Shown here piece by piece: positions 51,180-59,292 of a stretch of 64,000 nucleotides of DNA (within the stretch, counting starts at the first letter, position 1; every line of letters starts with the position of its first letter). The notes under the pieces are model-generated. The model searched no databases. It was not told the DNA's origin and was given only the letters and a program-made list of their open reading frames with translations. The position numbers and the translations under genes are program-made. The stretch covers positions 581,496 through 645,495 of the forward strand of contig NZ_JAHBAY010000003.1 in assembly GCF_018499875.1 (NCBI RefSeq), written 5' to 3'. This DNA comes from Kineosporia corallincola (lineage in GTDB: Bacteria; Actinomycetota; Actinomycetes; Actinomycetales; Kineosporiaceae).

Positions 51180-53402
51180 TCAGTCGCCCGCGGCCTCGTC
51201 GATCCGCCGCAGGGCCTTCAGCACCACCTGCTTGTCGGTGGTGGTCCAGAACGGCGGCAGCGAGGCCCGCAGGAAACCGCCGTACCGCGCGGTGGCCAGG
51301 CGCGGGTCGAGCACGGCCACCACGCCCTTGTCGCCGGACGAGCGGATCAGCCGGCCGACGCCCTGGGCCAGGCGCAGGGCCGCATGGGTGGCCGCGACCG
51401 ACATGAAGCCGTTGCCGCCCGCCTTCGCCACGGCCCGCTGCCGCGCGGAGGCCAGCGGGTCGTCGGGCCGCGGGAACGGGATCCGGTCCACCACCACCAG
51501 CTGGCACGAGGGGCCTGGCACGTCGACGCCCTGCCAGAGCGTCAGCGTGCCGAACAGGCAGGTGCGCGGATCCGCGGCGAACTCCTTGACCAGCGTGTTC
51601 ATGCTGTCGTCGCCCTGACACAGGATCGGCACGTCGAGCCGCTCGCGCAGCTGCTCGGCCGCGGCCTCGGCGGCGCGGCGTGACGAGAACAGCCCCAGCG
51701 TGCGCCCGCCCGAGGCCTTGATCAGCTCTTCCAGCTCGTCCATGGCCTGGGTCGAGGTGCCGTCGCGGCCCGGCTGGGGCAGGTGCTTGGCCAGGTAGAG
51801 GATGCCCTGCCGGGGGTAGTCGAACGGGCTGCCGACGTCGAGGCCGGTCCACTCCGGGGCGTCGTCACCGCCGAGCCCGACCGATCCGGCGGCCGAGTCG
51901 AAGTTGCCGCCGATCGTCAGCGTGGCCGAGGTGAGCACCACGGTGCGGCCCTCGAACAACCGCTCCCGCAGCAGCCCGGCCACCGACAGCGGGGCCACGT
52001 GCAGGCTCACCCGTTCGCCCCCGTCCGGACGCCGCGACCGGGACACCCAGATCACGTCGTAGGCCTGCGCCTGCGCGGCGGCCTGGATGAACCGCTCGGC
52101 CACGTCGAAGACCTCGCTGACCGCGGCCCGCGCCACCTGGAGCGCGCCGTCGCCGTCACCGCCCTTCTCGTCTTTCGACAGCTGCTGGATCGACGAGGTG
52201 ACGGCGCGGGCGGTGTCACGGATCTGGCTGATCGCCGCGTGCAGGCCCTCCGGCACGCCGTTCTCCAGCCGGCCGGCCGGCATGCCCTCCAGCACGGCCT
52301 CCAGCGTCTCGCCGGCCACCTCCAGCATGGTGGTGTCGCCGACACCGACGCGGCGTGCGCCCCGGGCCGCGGACTCGACCATCGCGGGCGTCATCTCGTC
52401 GGTGGTGACCGAGGTGACCCGATCGGCGAACTCGTGCGCCTCGTCCAGCACCAGCACGTCGTGCTCGGGCAGCATCTGCCGCCCCTCGAACGAATCGATC
52501 GCCACCAGAGCGTGATTCGTCACCACAATGTCGACGTCACGGGCTCGTTCGCGGGCGATCTCGACGTGGCACTCCCCCGCCATCGGGCAGCGCGAGGCGC
52601 CGAGACACTCGTGGGCGCTCACCGAGACCTGGCGCCAGGCCTTCTCCGACACCCCGGGGACCAGCTCGTCGCGGTCGCCGGTGCGGGTGGTCTCCGCCCA
52701 CTCGCGCAGCCTGACCACCTCACGGCCGAGCTTGCCCGCGGCCGCGCTGTAGGTGACGCCGGTGACCGGCTGCGGGTGGCTCACGCCGCGGTCGGTCTGG
52801 TCGGCCACCGGCAGCTCGGCGGGAGCGTCGAAAAGCGTGTCCTCGTCGGGGAACCCGCCCGCGAGCTTGTGCACGCAGACGTAGTTGCGGCGGCCCTTCA
52901 CCAGCTGCCAGCTGGGCGAGCGGCCGAGCTTTCCGGTCAGCGCGCCGGCCAGCCGGGGCAGGTCCCGCTCCACGATCTGTGCCTGGAGGGCCAGGGTGGC
53001 CGTCGAGATCACCACCGGCCGCTCGGAACTGACCGCTTTCTTCGCTGCCGGCACCAGATAGCCCAGCGACTTGCCGGTGCCCGTACCGGCCTGCACCAGA
53101 AGGTGTTTGCGGGAGTTGACGGCCTCGTCCACGGCCTCGGCCATCTGCACCTGGCCGTCCCGGGGCACACCGCCGATCTCCGCCACCGCGGCCGACAGCA
53201 GGTCGGTCACCTTGCGCCGGCGGCCGCCGGTCTTCTTCGGCCTGGCCTCAGGGTCTTGTGGACGACGTGAGGCCCGCGCGGGCTCCGCGTCGTCCACAAT
53301 TTCTTCGTTCTCCGGCTCCGGAGAGCCGTCGGGGGACTCGCCGGAGGTGGAAACCCCCTGCTCGATCCGATCGTCCTGCTCGGGATCGCGGGGGAAAGCC
53401 AT
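51180..53402 (-). CDS. dinG: DinG-family ATP-dependent DNA helicase (XPD-like, Fe-S)
   Basis: A 740-residue superfamily 2 helicase that unwinds damaged or structured DNA 5'-3'. Motifs: Walker A AGTGTGKS (105-112), Walker B VLDEAHE, motif III SATLTIGG, motif VI QGVGRLIRSSGDKG. Four cysteines that could bind a 4Fe-4S cluster are visible (YVCVH and ECLGASRCPMAGECH). A disordered acidic/charged N-terminus (about 65 residues) precedes the helicase core. ATG 53402 begins MAFPRDPEQDD with no clear Shine-Dalgarno. Location near lexA is conserved in Actinobacteria; no SOS box was found in its own upstream region. Confidence 0.92.
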   Translation of the reverse strand: MAFPRDPEQDDRIEQGVSTSGESPDGSPEPENEEIVDDAEPARASRRPQDPEARPKKTGGRRRKVTDLLSAAVAEIGGVPRDGQVQMAEAVDEAVNSRKHLLVQAGTGTGKSLGYLVPAAKKAVSSERPVVISTATLALQAQIVERDLPRLAGALTGKLGRSPSWQLVKGRRNYVCVHKLAGGFPDEDTLFDAPAELPVADQTDRGVSHPQPVTGVTYSAAAGKLGREVVRLREWAETTRTGDRDELVPGVSEKAWRQVSVSAHECLGASRCPMAGECHVEIARERARDVDIVVTNHALVAIDSFEGRQMLPEHDVLVLDEAHEFADRVTSVTTDEMTPAMVESAARGARRVGVGDTTMLEVAGETLEAVLEGMPAGRLENGVPEGLHAAISQIRDTARAVTSSIQQLSKDEKGGDGDGALQVARAAVSEVFDVAERFIQAAAQAQAYDVIWVSRSRRPDGGERVSLHVAPLSVAGLLRERLFEGRTVVLTSATLTIGGNFDSAAGSVGLGGDDAPEWTGLDVGSPFDYPRQGILYLAKHLPQPGRDGTSTQAMDELEELIKASGGRTLGLFSSRRAAEAAAEQLRERLDVPILCQGDDSMNTLVKEFAADPRTCLFGTLTLWQGVDVPGPSCQLVVVDRIPFPRPDDPLASARQRAVAKAGGNGFMSVAATHAALRLAQGVGRLIRSSGDKGVVAVLDPRLATARYGGFLRASLPPFWTTTDKQVVLKALRRIDEAAGD

Positions 53403-53527
53403 CGGACCAGCCTAATGGGCAGTCGGCCAAAGACTTGAATGTGCCGTTCCGCCCCCTGCAAAGCGCCCTCGTACTGCACCTTTGTCCTAGCCGGTGAAAT
53501 CGCCGGGACGTGCAGCGGGACGGTGCG

Positions 53528-54034
53528 ATGAGCAGGCGGACGGAACCCACGGTCACCCCACTGCTCACCTGGGTGCTGGAACCCGGCGACCCGCAACGGG
53601 TCCCGGTGGTGCGGCGTCAGGTGATCACCGCCCTGAGGGCCACCTGCACCGGCGACCTGGACGCCGCGGAGCTGGTGGTGGCCGAGCTGCTGAACAACGC
53701 CGTCGCCCACACGTCCGGGCCGGCCCGGGTGACACTGAGCTGGGCCGGACCGCGCCCGCGCCTGGCCGTGAGCGACGGCGGCCCGGGGTTCGGCCACCGC
53801 CCCGACCTGCTCGGCCCGCACGGGCGGCTGGTGCCGCGGCTGCCCGACGACCTGCTGAGCGAGCGCGGGCGCGGGCTCTACCTGGTCGCGCGGCTGGCGC
53901 ACGACCTGGTGGTGAACCCGCGCCCGGACGGCGGATGCGTGGTTTCGGTGACGCCGGCGCTGCTTACGGCACCGGCGTCTCCTGACGGAACGACGCCAGC
54001 AGGTGAGCCATCGGGGCGCTCACCCGGGCGGTGA
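53528..54034 (+). CDS. Anti-sigma-factor-type ATP-binding protein (HATPase_c, RsbW/SpoIIAB-like)
   Basis: A 168-residue GHKL-fold protein of the serine-kinase anti-sigma type: N-box AELVVAELLNNAVAHT, G1 SDGGPGFG, G2 ERGRGLYLVARLA. Such proteins bind sigma factors or phosphorylate anti-anti-sigma partners; in actinomycetes many are orphan regulators. ATG 53528 is favoured (GGGACGG about 6 nt upstream) over an in-frame GTG at 53510. Its 3' end overlaps the convergent hflX by 71 bp. No sigma factor or STAS partner is adjacent. Confidence 0.85.
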   Translation: MSRRTEPTVTPLLTWVLEPGDPQRVPVVRRQVITALRATCTGDLDAAELVVAELLNNAVAHTSGPARVTLSWAGPRPRLAVSDGGPGFGHRPDLLGPHGRLVPRLPDDLLSERGRGLYLVARLAHDLVVNPRPDGGCVVSVTPALLTAPASPDGTTPAGEPSGRSPGR

Positions 54035-55448
54035 TCCGGGTGCCCTCGGCCACGTGCTCGGACGACACGATCTCGCCGCGCTCGTGGATCTTGCTCACCA
54101 GGTCGCCCCGGTCGTAGGGCACGAGCACCTCGACCGTGACGTCGGGCCGGGGCAGCTCGTCGGTGATCAGGTCGAGCAGCTTGTCGATGCCCTCGCCGGT
54201 GTGGGCGGACACCGCGATCACCCGCGGCTCCCGCAGCAGCAGCCGGTCGATCACCTCCGGGTCGGCGACGTCGCTCTTGTTGATCACGACGATCTCTTGG
54301 GGCACCTCGCCGCGCAGCTCGGCCAGCACCGAGCGGACGGCGCTGATCTGGCCCTCCGGATCGGGGTGGCTGCCGTCGACCACGTGCAGCAGCAGGTCGG
54401 AGTTGCTGACCTCCTCCAGCGTGGAGCGGAACGCCTCGACCAGCTGGGTGGGCAGGCTGCGCACGAAACCCACGGTGTCGGCCAGGGTGAACTCCCGCCC
54501 GTCCGGGGTGGAGGCCCGGCGGATGGTCGGGTCCAGGGTGGCGAACAGCGCGTTCTCCACCAGCACGCCGGCGCCGGTGAGCCGGTTGAGCAGGCTGGAC
54601 TTGCCGGCGTTGGTGTAGCCGGCGATGGCGACGCTGGGCACCGCGTTACGGCGCCGGGAGTCGCGCATGGTGACCCGGGCCGTCTTCATCTCGGCGATCT
54701 CGCGCCGCAGCTTGGCCATCTTGGAGCGGATGCGCCGCCGGTCCAGCTCGATCTTCGTCTCACCGGGACCACGCGAGCCCATGCCGTTACCGGCGCCCAC
54801 CTGGCCACCGGCCTGACGGGACATCGACTCACCCCAGCCACGCAGGCGGGGCAGCAGGTACTCGTACTGCGCCAGCTCGACCTGTGCCTTGCCCTCCTTG
54901 GACTTGGCGTGCTGGGCGAAGATGTCGAGGATGAGGGCGGTGCGGTCGATGACCTTGACCTTCACCACGTCTTCCAGGCCACGACGCTGCGAGGGCGACA
55001 GCTCGCCGTCGCAGATCACCGTGTCGGCGCCGCTGGCGTCGACGATGCCGCGCAGTTCGTCGGCCTTGCCGCGGCCCAGGTAGGTGCCCGGGTCGGGGGA
55101 CTGGCGGCGCTGCATCACGCCGTCGAGAACCTGCGAGCCCGCGGTCTCGGCCAGTGCGGCCAGCTCGCGGATGGAGTTCTCCGCGTCGGCGCCGGTTCCG
55201 GTGGTCCAGACCCCGGCCAGCACGACCTTCTCGAGGCGTAGCTGCCGGTACTCGACCTCGGTGACATCCTCGAGTTCGGTCGACAGCCCGGTGACGCGGC
55301 GCAGGGCCTGGCGGTCGGCCAGGTCGGTCTGGTCACCGTCGTGCTCGCCCCAGCGGGTGCTGCCCTCGGCGAGGGCGGTCCCCTGCCGGGAGAGGATCCG
55401 CTCGACGGCCTCGCTGCGGTCGGTAGTGCTGCGATCCTTGATACTCAG
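53964..55448 (-). CDS. hflX: GTPase HflX
   Basis: Ribosome-splitting GTPase. Visible: N-terminal HflX domain (GTYLGRGKADELRGIVDASGADTVICDGELSPSQRRGLEDVVKVKVIDRTALILDIFAQHA), glycine-rich linker (GRGKADEL ... GAGNGMGSRGPGETKIELDRRRI), G1 GYTNAGKSS, G3 DTVGFVRSLP, G4 NKSD, G5 VSAHTGEG. The first listed ATG/GTG (GTG 55223) falls inside the first beta-strand, and the frame is open upstream to 55473 with no ATG, GTG or TTG. A CTG at 55448 lies 4-5 nt after GGAGGA and gives a normal length of 494 residues, so it is proposed as the start, with low certainty. An indel in the sequence is the alternative. Confidence 0.88.
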   Translation of the reverse strand: MSIKDRSTTDRSEAVERILSRQGTALAEGSTRWGEHDGDQTDLADRQALRRVTGLSTELEDVTEVEYRQLRLEKVVLAGVWTTGTGADAENSIRELAALAETAGSQVLDGVMQRRQSPDPGTYLGRGKADELRGIVDASGADTVICDGELSPSQRRGLEDVVKVKVIDRTALILDIFAQHAKSKEGKAQVELAQYEYLLPRLRGWGESMSRQAGGQVGAGNGMGSRGPGETKIELDRRRIRSKMAKLRREIAEMKTARVTMRDSRRRNAVPSVAIAGYTNAGKSSLLNRLTGAGVLVENALFATLDPTIRRASTPDGREFTLADTVGFVRSLPTQLVEAFRSTLEEVSNSDLLLHVVDGSHPDPEGQISAVRSVLAELRGEVPQEIVVINKSDVADPEVIDRLLLREPRVIAVSAHTGEGIDKLLDLITDELPRPDVTVEVLVPYDRGDLVSKIHERGEIVSSEHVAEGTRITARVSAPMAHLLASFRQETPVP

Positions 55449-55458
55449 GGCATCCTCC
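55446..55458 (-). promoter_or_regulatory. Unusual ribosome site and non-canonical start of hflX
   Basis: On the reverse strand GGAGGATGCCCTGAG combines a strong Shine-Dalgarno, a two-codon frame (ATG CCC TGA) and the proposed CTG start in the next frame. This decides the hflX start. Confidence 0.55.
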
Positions 55459-55587
55459 GTTGTTCGGTACGGCTGGACTTACGACATCCAGCCTGGCATG
55501 TCAACATCGCAGGTGGCTACTGGGATTCCCGGGCGGGTGACGGCACCGGTCGGGAGCACCCGCCGGTGGGCCTACCCTGTTCACGCG

Positions 55588-56223
55588 ATGACCAGCGAAT
55601 CCTCAGAGGCGCCCGAGCCCGGCGCCCACTACTTCCGTACGCCGAAAGAGTCGTCCGCCCGGCGGGAGGTCGAGATCACCCTGGCCGGGCGTGAGCTCAC
55701 CGTCACCACCGCCGGTGGGGTGTTCAGCGGCGACCGCATCGACCTCGGTACCCGCGTGCTCCTGCGCGAGGTGCCGCCCCCGCCACCGGAGGGCGACCTG
55801 CTCGACCTCGGCTGCGGCTGGGGCCCGATCACCCTGACCCAGGCTCTGCTGTCGCCCGCGGCGAAGGTGTGGGCGGTGGACGTGAACGAGCTCGCCCTGG
55901 AGCTCACGACCCTCAACGCCCGCCGCGCCGGGGCGTCACGGGTGACCGCGGCGCTGCCCGGCCAGGTGCCCGACGACGTGCGGTTCTCCGCGATCTGGTC
56001 GAACCCTCCGATCCGGGTGGGCAAGGCCGAGCTGCACTCGATGCTGCTGCACTGGCTGCCCCGGCTGCTGCCCGAGGCGTCCGCCCACCTGGTGGTGCAG
56101 CGCAACCTCGGGGCCGATTCGCTGCACGGCTGGCTCCAGACCCAGCTGCCGTCCGGCTGGACGGTGGTGCGCGCCGGGAGCGCGAAGGGGTATCGCGTCC
56201 TGCGCGTCACCTCTCCTGCTTGA
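55588..56223 (+). CDS. RsmC-like class I SAM methyltransferase
   Basis: A 211-residue methyltransferase of the RsmC (16S rRNA m2G1207) type: SAM motif I LLDLGCGWGPI, motif II-like VWAVDVNELAL, catalytic-type NPPI (SNPPIRVGKAELHSMLLHWLPRLL) as in N2-guanine methyltransferases. An N-terminal HYFRTPKESSARREVEITLAGRELTVTTAGGVFS is typical. ATG 55588 lies 9 nt after TACCCT. It diverges from hflX across 139 bp. The exact RNA target is inferred. Confidence 0.85.
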   Translation: MTSESSEAPEPGAHYFRTPKESSARREVEITLAGRELTVTTAGGVFSGDRIDLGTRVLLREVPPPPPEGDLLDLGCGWGPITLTQALLSPAAKVWAVDVNELALELTTLNARRAGASRVTAALPGQVPDDVRFSAIWSNPPIRVGKAELHSMLLHWLPRLLPEASAHLVVQRNLGADSLHGWLQTQLPSGWTVVRAGSAKGYRVLRVTSPA

Positions 56224-56240
56224 GGACGCCTGCTTGAGGA

Positions 56241-56269
56241 CGACGCCGGGCCCGCACGACCCGGCGTCG
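56241..56269. terminator. Terminator between the methyltransferase and dapF
   Basis: A 10-bp stem (CGACGCCGGG / CCCGGCGTCG) with a 9-nt loop lies between the convergent genes. Confidence 0.65.
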
Positions 56270-56276
56270 CTCCGGC

Positions 56277-56342
56277 GGTTCAGCCCTGCTGCGCCGGTTT
56301 CGCAGGGCTGCGCCGGTTCGGTTCAGCCCTGCTGCGCCGGTT
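56277..56342. repeat. Direct repeat of the dapF 3' end
   Basis: The 23-bp sequence 56277-56299 recurs at 56320-56342, where it overlaps the last codons of dapF (EPAQQG and stop). The copies are 43 bp apart, with a related GCAGGGCTGCGCCGGTTCG piece between them. Looks like a local duplication. Confidence 0.75.
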
Positions 56343-57213
56343 CGATCAGTTCCCCCTCGGCCACGATGACCGCGGGGCCGGACAGCTGGGCCGAGTCGCC
56401 CTCGCTGGCTGTGCCCTGGGCGTCGACGTAGAGCGTGCCGCCGGGCACATCGACCCGCCAGTGGTCGGGGGCGAGGTTGCCGCCCCAGGCCCGGGCGGCG
56501 AGCGCCGCGGCGACGGTTCCGGTTCCGCAGGACCGGGTCTCGCCGGATCCGCGCTCGTGCACCCGCATCCTCAGGTGGCCTAGATCGGCCCGGATGCTCT
56601 GGTCGTGGAGGGGCACCACGATCTCGACGTTCGTGCCGTTCGGCGGGGCGGGCTCGACGACCGGGGGCGTGGTCAGGTCGAGGGCCTCCAGGGTGGCCAC
56701 GTCGGGCAGCACGACCACCACGTGGGGGTTGCTGAGGGCGATGGAAAGGCCCGGCAGGGGCGGCATCCCGGGGAACGTGACCTTGACGTCACCACCGGAC
56801 GCGATCGCGGCCGGCCCTCCCTCCACCTGCCAGCCCCCGAGGTCGATGCTGTACAGATCGCCGCGCCGGCGCACGGGCATCACGCCGCCGCGGGTGGCGA
56901 TGAGTACCTCGGTGTCGTCGTCCAGCTCGATCCAGCCGCGGCGCAGCAGGTGGGCGACGAACACCCGGCTGCCGTTGCCGCACATCTCGGCCGCGCTGCC
57001 GTCCGAGTTCCAGTAGTCCATGAACCACTCGGCCCGCGCATCCTGCCCGGCGGCGGCGCTGCGGACCACCCGGATCACGCCGTCGGCCCCCAGGCCGGCG
57101 CGCCGGTCGGCGAGGTGCCGGATCAGCTCGGGCGTCAGGTCGATGCGGCCGTCGGGGTCGTCGAGGAGCACGAAGTCGTTCTCCGTGCCGTGGCCTTTCA
57201 CGAACGTGGTCAC
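56323..57213 (-). CDS. dapF: Diaminopimelate epimerase
   Basis: Converts LL- to meso-diaminopimelate for lysine and peptidoglycan synthesis. The 296-residue protein has both catalytic cysteines: Cys78 in AEMCGNGSRVF and a second in ETRSCGTGTVAAALAA, plus GHGTENDFVLLDD at the N-terminus. GTG 57213 overlaps the miaA stop (GTGA), so translation is coupled. The order Rv2728c-like, miaA, dapF, hflX is the same as in mycobacteria. Confidence 0.96.
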   Translation of the reverse strand: MTTFVKGHGTENDFVLLDDPDGRIDLTPELIRHLADRRAGLGADGVIRVVRSAAAGQDARAEWFMDYWNSDGSAAEMCGNGSRVFVAHLLRRGWIELDDDTEVLIATRGGVMPVRRRGDLYSIDLGGWQVEGGPAAIASGGDVKVTFPGMPPLPGLSIALSNPHVVVVLPDVATLEALDLTTPPVVEPAPPNGTNVEIVVPLHDQSIRADLGHLRMRVHERGSGETRSCGTGTVAAALAARAWGGNLAPDHWRVDVPGGTLYVDAQGTASEGDSAQLSGPAVIVAEGELIEPAQQG

Positions 57214-58358
57214 GAGGTAAGGCTACGCGTGCCGGTGATCGCCGCGAGTGCCTGCTCCCGCAGATCCGCCACGTCGTGGGGCAACCAGGTGACACGCTGG
57301 TCGCGGCGGAACCAGGACTCCTGACGCCGGGCGAACTTGCGGGTGGTGTTCACCGTGTCGACCTGGGCCTCCACCTCGTCGAGCTTGCCCTCCAGCATGC
57401 GCAGCACCTGGGCGTACCCGAGGGCGCGGGGAGCGGTACGGCCGTCGAGCAGGCCCTCGGACACCAGGCGGACCGTCTCTTCGACCAAACCGGCATGCCA
57501 CATGCGCACGACCCGGGCCGCGATCCGGTCGTCCAGCTGGTCGCGGGGCGCCTCCAGCCCGATCTGGACGGCCGGCATGTCGTACTCCGGTCTGGGCAGG
57601 GTGGCGCTGAACGGACGGCCGGTCAGCTCGATGACCTCCAGCGCCCGGACGATCCGGCGCAGATTGCCCGGCAGGATGGCGATGGCCGCGGCCGGATCCC
57701 TCTCGGCGAGCCGGCGGTGCATCTCCCCCGCCCCGGCCCGCTCCCCCTCACGCTCCAGGCGCAGTCGCACCCGGGGGTCGGTCGGGGGGATCTCCAGCTG
57801 GTCGAGCACCGCCCGGACGTACAGACCCGAGCCCCCGACGAGGATGGGAACCTTTCCCCTGGAGACGATCTCGTCACGAGCGGCACGGGCGTCGCGCTGG
57901 TACGCGGCGAGGCTGGCCTCCTCGGTGACATCGAGGACGTCGAGCAGGTGGTGCGGCACGCCCCGGCGTTCTGCCACGGGCAGCTTGGCCGTGCCGATGT
58001 CCATGCCCCGGTAGAGCTGCATGGCATCGGTGTTGATGACCTCGCCGTCCAGGGCCTCGGCGAGATCGAGTGCCAGATCGGACTTTCCGGTGGCCGTGGG
58101 GCCGACCACCGCGACGATCAGCGGATCCTGCCGGGCGCCCTGGGCGCGGCCGGCACCTTCAGCGCGGCCGACACCCTCAGCGCTCCTGACGCTCCCGGTG
58201 CTGCTCCCGCTCGCGGCGCTGCTCCCGCTCGCGGCGCTGCTCCCGCTCGCGGCGCTGCTCCCGCCGCTGGTACTGCTCGCACCGCTGGTACTGCTCGCAC
58301 CGCTGGTACTGCTGGTAGTGCTCTCGGTGCCGGCGCTGCTGCCGTTCAGCGCGGTCAT
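57210..58358 (-). CDS. miaA: tRNA dimethylallyltransferase MiaA with Ser-rich N-terminal extension
   Basis: Adds the isopentenyl group to A37 of tRNAs reading UNN codons. The core (about residues 79-382) has P-loop GPTATGKS (86-93), TDAMQLYRGMDIGTAK, PILVGGSGLYV, and the C-terminal TTRKFARRQESWFRRD anticodon-arm region. Unusually the first 78 residues are a low-complexity Ser/Gly/Thr/Ala tract encoded by 18-bp repeats; MiaA normally starts just before the P-loop. ATG 58358 overlaps the stop of the upstream gene (ATGA). A shorter protein from an internal start is possible but no good internal site was seen. Confidence 0.93.
   Translation of the reverse strand: MTALNGSSAGTESTTSSTSGASSTSGASSTSGGSSAASGSSAASGSSAASGSSTGSVRSAEGVGRAEGAGRAQGARQDPLIVAVVGPTATGKSDLALDLAEALDGEVINTDAMQLYRGMDIGTAKLPVAERRGVPHHLLDVLDVTEEASLAAYQRDARAARDEIVSRGKVPILVGGSGLYVRAVLDQLEIPPTDPRVRLRLEREGERAGAGEMHRRLAERDPAAAIAILPGNLRRIVRALEVIELTGRPFSATLPRPEYDMPAVQIGLEAPRDQLDDRIAARVVRMWHAGLVEETVRLVSEGLLDGRTAPRALGYAQVLRMLEGKLDEVEAQVDTVNTTRKFARRQESWFRRDQRVTWLPHDVADLREQALAAITGTRSLTS
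58201..58326. repeat. Seven 18-bp tandem repeats in miaA
   Basis: Seven 18-bp units (plus strand CTGCTCCCGCTCGCGGCG and variants CTGCTCGCACCGCTGGTA) run head-to-tail. On the coding strand they give SGSSAA and SGASST hexapeptides. Because the unit is a multiple of three, copy changes keep frame. Confidence 0.9.
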
Positions 58359-59224
58359 GCCCGGAACCGCCAGTCCGCCACCAGATATCCGACGCCGAAG
58401 GGAGCACCTTCGTAACGCAACTGCGCGTCGGCGGCGCCCGGCCCGTCGAGGGCCCCTGCGACGACCTGCCACCCGGCCCTGCCCACGCAGCCCAGGTCGT
58501 CGGCCAGGACCGGGTCTAGGGAAGCGAGCGCGTCAGGATCCACCGTGGTGAGCGCGTGGGCGACCTCGGCGTCGAAGTCCTCGGCGCGCGGGTCTTCGTA
58601 GCCGGGTGAGCGCATACCCCGGCGGTTGCTGCCGTCGCCGACCACGAGCCAGGCGGCGTCGGGACCGGCCTGCTGGTCGAGATAGTGACCCAGCTCCAGG
58701 CAGTCCGGTACGGAGGCGGTGAACGCGACCTCCTGGAGGACGAGCCGGCCCGCCCACCCGGCCCGCTCCAGCAGCCAGCGTGCGATTGTCAGGGACAACG
58801 GAAGCTCAGGCCTGGTGTCGGCATGCACTCCGGGCGCCTCGACCGGCACCCCGTAACCAGCCAGGGTGCCCCACTCCTCGGGGCCATGGCGCCACGTGCG
58901 CTCCCCCGCGCCGACCACCACCAGCGTCTGCGGCGCCTCGGTGAGCAGGCCGGACACGGCCTGGTCGCAGGCCGCCAGCAGCGGGCCGGTCAGCGCCGCG
59001 ACGGACTGCCCCGCGCCGGCCGCCATGCCGTCACTGTCGTGGATGCCCGGACGGTAGGTGCCCCCCGGCCCCCCGCCACCGGGACCGCCGCTGCCACCGA
59101 GGTCACTGCTGCCGCCGAGGCCGCCGGAGCGACTGGCCCCCGCGGTCTCGGCCACTCTCACCTGCGCACCAGTGAGGGCCGGGACGAGTAACGGTGGGCT
59201 GGGTACGAATGCGGCGGCGAGCAT
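58355..59224 (-). CDS. Extradiol-dioxygenase-fold (class III LigB-like) conserved protein
   Basis: A 289-residue protein like mycobacterial Rv2728c, in the same place beside miaA. It resembles the class III extradiol dioxygenase/AMMECR-associated fold: AAAFVPSPPLLVPALTG, VVVGAGERTWRHGP, WLVVGDGSNRRGMRSPGY. Catalytic His-Asp ligands of true dioxygenases are not clear, so activity is doubtful. A Gly-rich low-complexity insert (GGLGGSSDLGGSGGPGGGGPGGT, about residues 34-55) interrupts the N-terminal part. ATG 59224; its stop overlaps the miaA start. Function unknown. Confidence 0.78.
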   Translation of the reverse strand: MLAAAFVPSPPLLVPALTGAQVRVAETAGASRSGGLGGSSDLGGSGGPGGGGPGGTYRPGIHDSDGMAAGAGQSVAALTGPLLAACDQAVSGLLTEAPQTLVVVGAGERTWRHGPEEWGTLAGYGVPVEAPGVHADTRPELPLSLTIARWLLERAGWAGRLVLQEVAFTASVPDCLELGHYLDQQAGPDAAWLVVGDGSNRRGMRSPGYEDPRAEDFDAEVAHALTTVDPDALASLDPVLADDLGCVGRAGWQVVAGALDGPGAADAQLRYEGAPFGVGYLVADWRFRA

Positions 59225-59292
59225 CCCACGACCCTAAACCCGCGCCAGGTGTGCGGGAGCGACCTGGCGTTTCCGGCCCCGCTGCTCGCGCC

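Noticed and set aside
55445..55453. Programmed frameshift at ATG-CCC-TGA before hflX
   Set aside because: Reaching the hflX frame would need a -1 slip on the second codon with no slippery heptamer; a CTG start or sequence error is simpler.
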